A DNA stretch of 7,722 nt, taken from assembly GCA_034178815.1 (NCBI GenBank), contig JAXFQS010000003.1, positions 1 through 7,722 on the forward strand, given 5' to 3'. Source of the DNA: JAXFQS01 sp034178815. Lineage in GTDB: Bacteria; Verrucomicrobiota; Kiritimatiellia; RFP12; DVOR01. The translations under genes and the position numbers were made by a program. Below the pieces are notes generated by a model. That model saw only the letters and a list, made by a program, of their open reading frames with translations, was not told the origin of the DNA and made no database searches. Shown in pieces: positions 1 to 5,914 of the stretch (position 1 is its first letter; each line of letters starts with the position of its first letter).

Positions 1-139
1 CGACTTAGCCGGGGGGCTTGGGGTTGGCGCGGCCGACGATGCGTTCTTGCTCGATGCGGACTTTGTCGCAGTAGGCTCTCTGTAGGCCGTCGAGGAGTTC
101 TGCGGTGAGGTCTGCGGGGTTGTTGAGGAACTATTTCAT
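1..139 (-). pseudogene. dhaK: dhaK-type dihydroxyacetone kinase, 5' end, with two in-frame stops (runs off left edge)
   Basis: Reading leftward from the ATG at 139-137, the frame gives M-K-stop-FLNNPADLTAELLDGL, continues to IVGRANPKPPG, then a second stop and V. From memory this matches the N-terminus of DhaK, the ketose-binding subunit of dihydroxyacetone kinases, whose family usually starts MKKF(L/I)N and continues ...PK..GKV. The family phosphorylates dihydroxyacetone or related small ketoses such as erythrulose. Codon 3 is TAG (133-131) and codon 45 is TAA (7-5); both fall where relatives have lysine, so each is explained by a single A-to-T change in an AAG or AAA codon. It lies 15 bases after the VOC gene, with only a weak ribosome-binding site. 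An alternative ATG at 145-143 shares the frame. It is either a decaying gene or a sequence error near a contig end. The family call is fairly firm; pseudogene status depends on the bases being right. Confidence 0.72.
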
Positions 140-154
140 CGGCATAGGGCGGGC

Positions 155-457
155 CTATTTGTTCTGGTAGAATTCGACGACGGTCTCTTTGTCCCAGATG
201 AAGGCGATGTAGGCGTTGCCAAGGTCGAACTTGGGCAAAAGGAGGGATTTCCCTTCAATGGCGGAGTCGATGTCGGGCACTTCGTAGGCGACATGGGCGC
301 GGTTCTGGATGAGTCCTGCCATGGGGCTGTCGGGCTCGAAGTGGAGGAACTCGGTGGCGTAGGCGGGTTCGAGTTTGATCCAGACTTTGAGTGGTGCGGC
401 GTAGGTCATGCCGTCCATTTTTCGGGCGACGGGGATGCCGGTGTGGAGGTATTTCAT
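155..457 (-). CDS. Small VOC (glyoxalase/bleomycin-resistance fold) protein
   Basis: The 100-residue protein has no signal peptide, so it is probably cytoplasmic. It starts MKYLHTGIPV and ends VVEFYQNK, the opening and closing beta-strand pattern of a single VOC module. Candidate metal ligands are H5, H55 (in RAHVAYEV) and E95 (in VVEFYQ). VOC proteins use a metal to isomerise, epimerise or cleave small carbonyl compounds, but the fold alone does not fix the substrate. At 100 residues it is slightly shorter than the usual single module. The start is supported by AGGA at 467-464, six bases before the ATG. It lies 32 bases after the cupin gene and 15 before the dhaK fragment, which suggests a shared pathway, perhaps sugar or ketose isomer conversion. 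Stop codon is TAG. The reaction is unknown. Confidence 0.8.
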   Translation of the reverse strand: MKYLHTGIPVARKMDGMTYAAPLKVWIKLEPAYATEFLHFEPDSPMAGLIQNRAHVAYEVPDIDSAIEGKSLLLPKFDLGNAYIAFIWDKETVVEFYQNK

Positions 458-489
458 AGGGTTTCCTTTCAGCTGTTCGGGTTGGGATT

Positions 490-1212
490 TCAGAAGGCGA
501 CAGCGGGGTTGGCGAAGCGCAATCCGTTGCCGTCGTGGTAGGTGGCGGCTTCGGTGACGATGGCGCCTTCGGGGCCACCCATCATGAAGTGCCAGGTTTC
601 GATTCTGGGAAGTTTATGGGCGCGTCCGTCGGCGGTCCATTTCTCGACATGGAGGCTTTTGAGGTGGTCGAGGTGCTCTTTGGAGAGCATGGCTTTGACC
701 TCGGGGAATTGGTCGAGGTTGGGCTCGCCGACTTCGCTGAAGCCGTAGACGGAGCCGCAACGGACGAGCCAACTTTCCATCTTGGCGGGCTTGTCGGTGG
801 CGACATGGCGGTGCTCGGCGATGGCCTGCCCGGGGAGGAGGAAGATGTCGTGGACGAAGTAGCCCTCGGCCTTTTCGTTGACATAGATGACGCCGCCCAT
901 GCCGCAGGCGGCGAAGTTGCCTCTCTTGAAGTCGATTGCCCAGAAGAATCCCTTGTCCTTGATAAAGGCCTCGGGAACCTGCAGGCCGAATTGGCGCATC
1001 AGGGCGAAGTAGGCCTCGGCGGCCTTTTGGGAGTCGAATTGGCCGTCGCGGTAGTAGTCGGCGTTGTTGACTTGAACCATCTTGTCGGAACCTTTCATTT
1101 GGCGCACGCTGGCGGGGGGGGCGGCATCTCGGCCAGACTGTGCGCTGGGGCATTGCGCCATCGCGGCGCAAACGCCCAGGGGCAGGAGCAAGGTTGGAAT
1201 TAGGTGTCTCAT
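490..1212 (-). CDS. Cupin-domain protein resembling sugar-isomerase-type cupins, with apparent signal peptide
   Basis: The 240-residue protein has a single cupin core. The metal set appears as H134-x-H136 in PGQAIAEHRHV, E146 in KMESWLV and H208 in ETWHFMMGGPEGA, the arrangement seen in D-lyxose-isomerase-type and related sugar cupins. This suggests a metal-dependent isomerase or epimerase acting on a sugar, though the family as I recall it is uncharacterised. Residues 1-20 (MRHLIPTLLLPLGVCAAMAQ) look like a signal peptide with cleavage after AMA. The start is backed by AGAGG at 1222-1218, five bases before the ATG. In-frame Met39 and Met45 are possible inner starts: AAAGG precedes Met45, and the cupin homology seems to begin there (MVQVNNADYYRDG). 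Export therefore rests on the upstream start being used. It lies 83 bases after the HzsA-like gene and 32 before the VOC gene. Stop codon is TGA. Confidence 0.82.
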   Translation of the reverse strand: MRHLIPTLLLPLGVCAAMAQCPSAQSGRDAAPPASVRQMKGSDKMVQVNNADYYRDGQFDSQKAAEAYFALMRQFGLQVPEAFIKDKGFFWAIDFKRGNFAACGMGGVIYVNEKAEGYFVHDIFLLPGQAIAEHRHVATDKPAKMESWLVRCGSVYGFSEVGEPNLDQFPEVKAMLSKEHLDHLKSLHVEKWTADGRAHKLPRIETWHFMMGGPEGAIVTEAATYHDGNGLRFANPAVAF

Positions 1213-1295
1213 ACGAACCTCTTTCGGTATCAGGTGTCTATCAATCGGGATGCCTCGTGCCTATCTCCGGGAGGGAAAGATTGGTATCTGCCGGA

Positions 1296-4200
1296 CTATT
1301 GCTCGACCACCACCCGGAAGCCGACATGGTAGGGCCTCATCCACGGCGGATAGCCCCAGCGCCAGGAACTCGTCGCCAGATGCGGACGGTCGAAACAGGA
1401 GCCGCCTCGGACGGTCTTGCGTTCGCCCCCCGCCGCGGGATAGGGCGAAGCCGTCCACTCCGCCGCATTGCCGTGCATATCCTTGAGCCCCCACGCATTG
1501 GGCCGGAAAGAGCCGCATTTGGCAAGGTTGACAACCCCGTCGTCGAAACGCGAATCGCGCAGGAAAAAGTAGAGATCCCTCGGCGCGTCCTTCCACGGCT
1601 TCGGATTGATTCCCACCACCGTGCGCGCCCTGTTCTCCTCCCCCGCCAAGTTCGCAAACGGCGAAAAGTCGGTGTCGAAACCGCCGAAACTGAACGGCGT
1701 CCCAGCCCCCGCACGACACGCCCACTCCCACTCCTGCTCGGTCGGCAACCGCACCTTGAGCCCCGTACGATTCGAGAGCCAGCGGCAGAACCCCTCCGCC
1801 TCGTCCCAACTCACCCGGATGGCCGGATACTCACCTTGGGGATCCTCGCCGCGCACCGAAGGATTCCCGTCCCGCGCGTCATTCATATAGTAGCCACGAT
1901 GCACCTGATCCTTGTAGAACATATCGTAGACCCCATTGTCGTGCGAAGCCTTGAACGCCCGGAACTGCGCGACAGAAATCTCCGTCTCCCCCATCCAGAA
2001 AGCCCGCCCAATCGTCACCACCCGCTGAGCCTCCTGCCGCGTCTCGCCCGCCGAGCCCATCACATACTCGCCCGCAGGAATCAGCCGCAACCTCAGCGAC
2101 TGCCCATTGCCCAAATCAACCGACTTTTCCGCCCCCGCCTCGCCCCTGACCACAGCCCTGAACGGCACCGCAGGCGGCTTCGGCCCCTTCCCCTTCCGCG
2201 CCTCGAACGCCGCCGGCCGGTACGGATTGACCACCACCTCCGGATCGAACCCGTCATTCGAATAGAGACGATTCATCTCCCGCCGACGCGCAATAACCTT
2301 CGGATTCGCATTTAACTCCGTCCATGTCCCGAAATAGGGCACATTCATCCCCGCCCAAGCCGTCAGACGATCCCGTTCCTCAACCGTCAACTCCACCCCA
2401 TGATGCCCCTTCTCCAGACGCTGGAACAACTCGCTCGTGCTCTCGTGGAACTCCAGCGGCGTCAGCAAATGATAGTCGCCCTCCGGCCCATTGCGCCGTA
2501 CATACGGATGCAACGCATCATACGAAGGGGAGCGAAACTCGGCCGGAACCTTCCCATTGTAGTTCTCCAGCCGCGTCGGCTTCGTGGTTTGCTTCCAAGT
2601 GAAATCAGGCAACGGCTGGCCCAGCTTGTTGCGCCGCTTCGACGCCCCGTTATGGCACCCCACGCACCGCCTGTCGAGCACATTCTGGACTTCCCGGCAG
2701 AAATCGAACCCCCTTCGAGGACCATAGAACGGGCGGATCTTGCGGGGTTCCTTTCGCGCCGCAAGGGTCGGCTTGTTCGGGGCCGCGTAGTTCTGCGCCT
2801 GGTGGCAGCCGATGCACGAGAGATGCTCCCCCGGCATGGCGGCAAACCAGCTCCGCATCTCCTGAAGATGCTTCCCTTCCGCGTCCAGCGGCTGGAGCAC
2901 GATGGGCGTATTGGCCGGCACCTCGAAGAGGCACGATCCGTCTGGCTCCACATCAACCTCGCCCAGGATTATGCGCGGATCCCAGCCGCTTTCGATTCCA
3001 ATCAGGTAGTGCCCGCCAATGTCTCTCGGTGAGTATTCGAAACTGTAGAGACGGAGTTTCTTGACGGTACCTCTCGGCACGTCGGCAAGCCCGGGGCCGT
3101 TGTAGATGTCGACTAGGTTGACGGTGGCGGTCTGCTTGGAGAGGTCTACGCGGTCGGGTATCGGGGCGGGCCTAGGCTGTTCGGCGAGGGGGATGGGGTG
3201 AATCAAGTTGGAGGTGGGGTCGAAGGCCAGGGGGTACTGCACATCGTAGACATCCACCAGGGCGAGGAAGAAGCAGGTTGAGGTTGGCAGGTGCTGCATC
3301 GAGACCAGCGCGGCCTTGTCGGAGACGGGGAAGGGGTGGAGGAAGTACTGCCGTCGGCCGGCGACTAGCTCGTCTTTCGTGACATTCTCGACGGGCTTGC
3401 CCCATCCTGGCAGGCGCTGGACGGCGCCTTCGGTCTCCCGTCGGCCTCGTTCGACATCGAAGAGCACGAGGTCTCCTTTGCGCGCTTCGCCGTGGTGGCC
3501 GGAAACAATGCCCATGAATCGGGTGTTGGAGCCTGGGAGCGGGCGGGCGTAGAAGAGGCTGTTGGGCCAGTAGGAGTTGGAGCCGTAGTATTCCTGCTGG
3601 TCGGTGCCGTCGGGGTTCATGGTCATGAGGATGCGGCTGAAGTAGTGGGCGCTGTCGGCGTATTCCCAACGCAGGTAGAGGCAGCGTCCGTTGGGGAGCA
3701 TGACGGGCGACCAGTTGTTGTCCTGGTCGTAACTGAGGCGGCGGATAGTGCCGTCTTGGTAGCGGAGCAGGAGGTTGCCGACATAGTCGGATCCGGCGAC
3801 GCAGGGGACGCCTTGGAAGCCGCTGGTGCCGACCATCAGCATGCGTCCGTTGGGGAGGTAGAGGGGGTCGTAGTAGTCGATGTCCAGTTGGTTGGTGGGG
3901 GAGATTTCCTTGTAGACGCCGGGCTTGTCGAGGTTCATTTCCGCGACGCAGTAGCCTTGCTGGCGTGGGAGGAGGTTGGTTTTGCGGGTGGAGAAGGCGA
4001 CGCGGCTGGCGTCGAAGTCGAGGGTGAGGTCGGTGATGATGGCGTCGGAGGAGAGGAGGGTTTCAGGCGGTGCGGCGGGATTGAGGGGGCGGCGGCAGAT
4101 GGAACTGTCGTATCCGTTGACGGTTCGGGAGGAGTTGCCTTGCCAGTTGTTGGGGAGGGAGAGTGGGGCGCGTCGGACATAGAGGAGGTTGGTGAAGGAC

Positions 4201-4970
4201 TGGAATCCGGGCAGGCGGAAGTAGATGCTCTCGGTCAGACGGGCGATGGCTTTGGGGTCTGTGGGGTCAAGGGTTTTGAGGCTTTGGCGGAGGCTGTCGA
4301 GGTCTTGAAAACGGGAGGGATACGCTTTGGCGTAGGCTTCGAGGGCGCGGCTCAGGGCGGCGGGATTGTAGAGTTTGACGATTAGATCGTCGCGGGTGGG
4401 ATAGTTGGCGGGCGTGAACAGGCGGGCGGGCTTGAGGTTGGTATGAATGGGATCGGTTCGTGGAATGGTCTGGGCGTCGGAGGTGGGTTGGTGTTGGGGC
4501 GAAAGGTTGATTTTCGCGGGGGCGATTGGCGGCAAGGTATGGCTCCAGACGGGGCGGCGGCCGGAGTCGAGGAGGAGAACTTGGGCGCGGTCAAGCGTAT
4601 GGGAGGCGTTGTCGATGCGGTTGAACAGGCGAATGGCCCGGATGTCATATTCCTGTCCGAGATCGACCTCCCACCAGGCGCCCCCCGCCAGCCCCTCCTT
4701 CGTGTGGCAGCAAGAGCCAGCCTCCCAGTAAGCGCGCGTGTCGCCGTCGACCGCCCGGGAAGGTTCCCCGCCCCAGGAAATACCCGACTGCGCGGTAGGC
4801 TTGCCGAGTGCGAGATTGACCTCAGGATTCTCGCCGTAGACCTCCAGTTCCGCTAGGCAGATGAAGGCCTTCGGGGTCGGATTCTGGAGGCGTACATAAC
4901 GACCTCTGGCGGCGGCAGATGCGCAGGAAACGGCGAGAACCGCAGATAGGACGAGAATGCAGTGCTTCAT
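1296..4970 (-). CDS. Discoidin-domain / HzsA-like diheme protein / SUMF1-like fusion
   Basis: This 1224-residue protein is probably exported. Residues 1-20 look like a signal peptide ending SCASAAA. Residues about 24-157 resemble an F5/8 type C (discoidin) galactose-binding domain with a C87-C88-H cluster. Residues about 300-700 match the HzsA-related beta-propeller type (LPNGRMLMVG, LYLRWEYAD, MNPDGTDQQEYYGSN, SGHHGEARKGD). Two c-type heme motifs follow, C719-IG-C722-H and C769-VG-C772-H, the second in VLDRRCVGCHNG as in planctomycete-type cytochromes. Residues about 950-1224 are a SUMF1/FGE-fold domain (PAGEYVMGS, VRLPTEQEWEWACRAG, DMHGNAAEW, VRGGS, VGFRVVV), but the copper-binding Cys pair of true formylglycine-generating enzymes is D1194 and A1199 here. 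The ATG at 4970-4968 is chosen because it gives the signal peptide and has TGAGGGG, containing the iclR stop, just upstream. Codon use changes inside the gene. Hydrazine synthesis is not implied: the other HZS subunits are absent. Confidence 0.88.
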   Translation of the reverse strand: MKHCILVLSAVLAVSCASAAARGRYVRLQNPTPKAFICLAELEVYGENPEVNLALGKPTAQSGISWGGEPSRAVDGDTRAYWEAGSCCHTKEGLAGGAWWEVDLGQEYDIRAIRLFNRIDNASHTLDRAQVLLLDSGRRPVWSHTLPPIAPAKINLSPQHQPTSDAQTIPRTDPIHTNLKPARLFTPANYPTRDDLIVKLYNPAALSRALEAYAKAYPSRFQDLDSLRQSLKTLDPTDPKAIARLTESIYFRLPGFQSFTNLLYVRRAPLSLPNNWQGNSSRTVNGYDSSICRRPLNPAAPPETLLSSDAIITDLTLDFDASRVAFSTRKTNLLPRQQGYCVAEMNLDKPGVYKEISPTNQLDIDYYDPLYLPNGRMLMVGTSGFQGVPCVAGSDYVGNLLLRYQDGTIRRLSYDQDNNWSPVMLPNGRCLYLRWEYADSAHYFSRILMTMNPDGTDQQEYYGSNSYWPNSLFYARPLPGSNTRFMGIVSGHHGEARKGDLVLFDVERGRRETEGAVQRLPGWGKPVENVTKDELVAGRRQYFLHPFPVSDKAALVSMQHLPTSTCFFLALVDVYDVQYPLAFDPTSNLIHPIPLAEQPRPAPIPDRVDLSKQTATVNLVDIYNGPGLADVPRGTVKKLRLYSFEYSPRDIGGHYLIGIESGWDPRIILGEVDVEPDGSCLFEVPANTPIVLQPLDAEGKHLQEMRSWFAAMPGEHLSCIGCHQAQNYAAPNKPTLAARKEPRKIRPFYGPRRGFDFCREVQNVLDRRCVGCHNGASKRRNKLGQPLPDFTWKQTTKPTRLENYNGKVPAEFRSPSYDALHPYVRRNGPEGDYHLLTPLEFHESTSELFQRLEKGHHGVELTVEERDRLTAWAGMNVPYFGTWTELNANPKVIARRREMNRLYSNDGFDPEVVVNPYRPAAFEARKGKGPKPPAVPFRAVVRGEAGAEKSVDLGNGQSLRLRLIPAGEYVMGSAGETRQEAQRVVTIGRAFWMGETEISVAQFRAFKASHDNGVYDMFYKDQVHRGYYMNDARDGNPSVRGEDPQGEYPAIRVSWDEAEGFCRWLSNRTGLKVRLPTEQEWEWACRAGAGTPFSFGGFDTDFSPFANLAGEENRARTVVGINPKPWKDAPRDLYFFLRDSRFDDGVVNLAKCGSFRPNAWGLKDMHGNAAEWTASPYPAAGGERKTVRGGSCFDRPHLATSSWRWGYPPWMRPYHVGFRVVVEQ

Positions 4971-4976
4971 AGGACG

Positions 4977-4983
4977 CCCCTCA
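4977..4983 (-). promoter_or_regulatory. Ribosome-binding site of the HzsA-like gene, overlapping the iclR stop
   Basis: TGAGGGG combines the TGA stop of iclR (4983-4981) with a GAGG Shine-Dalgarno element, eight bases before the ATG at 4970. It decides the start of the HzsA-like protein against a longer open frame reaching 5459, and it suggests that ribosomes ending iclR load the next gene. Confidence 0.7.
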
Positions 4984-5799
4984 ATCGTCAGGAAGGTTCC
5001 GGAGGCGTTGGGTGACGGCGTCGGCTGCGCTTCGCATCGTCCGACCGATGGCGTCGAGATGTTCGACCCCCGCATCGTCGATGAGACCCGAAGTCCAGAT
5101 CGCCGCGAACGGATAGCCCCCGGGATCGAATATCGGCGCCGCCGCGCAGTAGACGCCGATGCGGTGCTCCTCTTGGTCGATGGCGTAGCCCTGGGCGAGC
5201 ACGGTCTTGAGGCATCGGCGGAGCGCAGCCGGCGTGGTGAGCGTGTTGGGCGTGAGGCGGGGATAATCCAGCAACGGGAGGATTTTCTTCGTTTCCGCCG
5301 GCGGCAGATGTGCCAAGATGGCGCGCCCGGGGGCGGAATACCCCAGCCCAACCTGGTTGCCGAGTTTGGAGACGAAGGAGAACATTCTCTTGCCGATAAC
5401 CTGGTCGACAACGACGATAGAGGTGTCAATGCGCACGCCGAGCAGCACGGTATCGACAACGCGGTTTCGTACCTCCCTCATGGTTTCGAGGGCGCATTCC
5501 TTGAGGCTGGTTTCCGCGAGTGCTTTGCGGGAAAACTCGAATATCTTGGCGGTCAGGTGGAAGGTTCGACCGTCCGGGGCGCGGCGCAGGATTCCGATGT
5601 CTTCTAGGGTTCCAACGAGGCGGAAGGTTGTCGAGATGGGGAGTTTTGCCCGGGTTGCGATTTCGCTGAGGGTTGCGCCCTGAGGGGTGGCGTTGATGGT
5701 TTCGAGCACGCGGAATCCAAAGCGAAGCCCGGGGACGTCGTAAGGGCGTCTCTGGGGGGGCTGGGCGTGTGTCTTTGGGTGTGTTGGGCGGGTGCTCAC
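4981..5799 (-). CDS. IclR-family transcriptional regulator
   Basis: The 272-residue protein has an N-terminal winged helix-turn-helix at about 22-90 (GATLSEIATRAKLPISTTFR, then the wing at RRAPDGRTFHL) and an IclR-type effector-binding domain at about 100-265, with the typical YAIDQEEHRIGVYCAAAPIF segment at 205-224. IclR proteins bind palindromic operators as dimers or tetramers and respond to small metabolites, often sugar acids or other carbon sources. The start is GTG at 5799-5797, supported by AGGA at 5812-5809 and by a strong promoter whose -10 ends at 5820; no better in-frame start precedes the HTH. The N-terminal 20 residues are basic and proline-rich and probably disordered. It is the first gene of a likely operon; its TGA stop overlaps the ribosome-binding site of the HzsA-like gene ten bases on, so translational coupling is likely. 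A palindrome at its own promoter suggests autoregulation. The effector is unknown. Confidence 0.93.
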   Translation of the reverse strand: MSTRPTHPKTHAQPPQRRPYDVPGLRFGFRVLETINATPQGATLSEIATRAKLPISTTFRLVGTLEDIGILRRAPDGRTFHLTAKIFEFSRKALAETSLKECALETMREVRNRVVDTVLLGVRIDTSIVVVDQVIGKRMFSFVSKLGNQVGLGYSAPGRAILAHLPPAETKKILPLLDYPRLTPNTLTTPAALRRCLKTVLAQGYAIDQEEHRIGVYCAAAPIFDPGGYPFAAIWTSGLIDDAGVEHLDAIGRTMRSAADAVTQRLRNLPDD

Positions 5800-5818
5800 G
5801 AGGGCTTTTCCTGCCCTC
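5800..5818 (-). promoter_or_regulatory. Perfect palindrome GAGGGC-N7-GCCCTC, candidate IclR operator or RBS hairpin
   Basis: A perfect 6+6 inverted repeat separated by AGGAAAA fills the space between the -10 box and the GTG of iclR. Its loop holds the AGGA ribosome-binding site. A dimeric repressor bound here would cover the transcription start and block its own gene. In RNA the same bases could form a hairpin with the ribosome-binding site in the loop, provided transcription starts at or before 5818. The symmetry is seen directly; the regulatory role is inferred. Confidence 0.55.
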
Positions 5819-5819
5819 T

Positions 5820-5848
5820 ATTATAAGGTGTCGCGCCCGGGATGGCAA
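5820..5848 (-). promoter_or_regulatory. Sigma70-type promoter of the iclR operon
   Basis: On the minus strand, TTGCCA (5848-5843, five of six matches to TTGACA) and TATAAT (5825-5820, perfect) are separated by exactly 17 bases. Transcription would start near 5813-5812, giving a leader of only about 13-14 bases before the GTG. This is the best promoter match in the window and should drive iclR, the HzsA-like gene and, in the absence of terminators, the cupin, VOC and dhaK genes. Confidence 0.8.
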
Positions 5849-5879
5849 GGGGAATCCGGTCAGATTGGCGAAAAGCGGG

Positions 5880-5895
5880 TTTTCATATATGGAAA
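5880..5895. promoter_or_regulatory. AT-rich imperfect palindrome TTTTCATATATGGAAA, candidate operator
   Basis: Fourteen of 16 positions are symmetric around the centre of CATATATG, with one mismatched pair (T5883/G5892). It stands out as AT-rich in a GC-rich sequence, starts about 32 bases upstream of the -35 box of iclR and lies 20 bases past the GH43 stop. The size and the TTTC...GAAA arms are in the style of IclR-family operators. It could instead be a weak hairpin after the GH43 gene. Confidence 0.42.
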
Positions 5896-5914
5896 GGCTT
5901 GGCGGGCGAGGGGG

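Noticed and set aside
1..157. Stop-codon reassignment or readthrough to explain the stops in dhaK
   Set aside because: TAG ends three other genes here at sensible C-termini, and both TAG and TAA would need to mean lysine.
1213..1295. Separate promoter or terminator before the cupin gene
   Set aside because: Only a weak pair (TAGGCA and TAGACA, 17 apart) and no hairpin with a T-run could be found.
1140..2315. 391-codon plus-strand open frame
   Set aside because: Arg- and Pro-rich shadow of the SUMF1 part of the HzsA-like gene; no domain and no ribosome-binding site.
3492..4385. 297-codon plus-strand open frame rich in Gly and Val
   Set aside because: Shadow of the propeller part; its composition simply mirrors the C-ending codons on the other strand.
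1296..4970. True hydrazine synthase (anammox)
   Set aside because: No HzsB/HzsC genes, and the discoidin and SUMF1 fusions with sugar-type neighbours point elsewhere.
4971..5459. Upstream extension of the HzsA-like frame to an ATG at 5459
   Set aside because: It lies inside iclR in another frame, is rich in Arg and Ser like a shadow frame, and hides the clear signal peptide starting at 4970.
5870..5914. Intrinsic terminator after the GH43 gene
   Set aside because: Only short AT-rich symmetry is present, with no GC-rich stem followed by Ts; the operator reading fits better.
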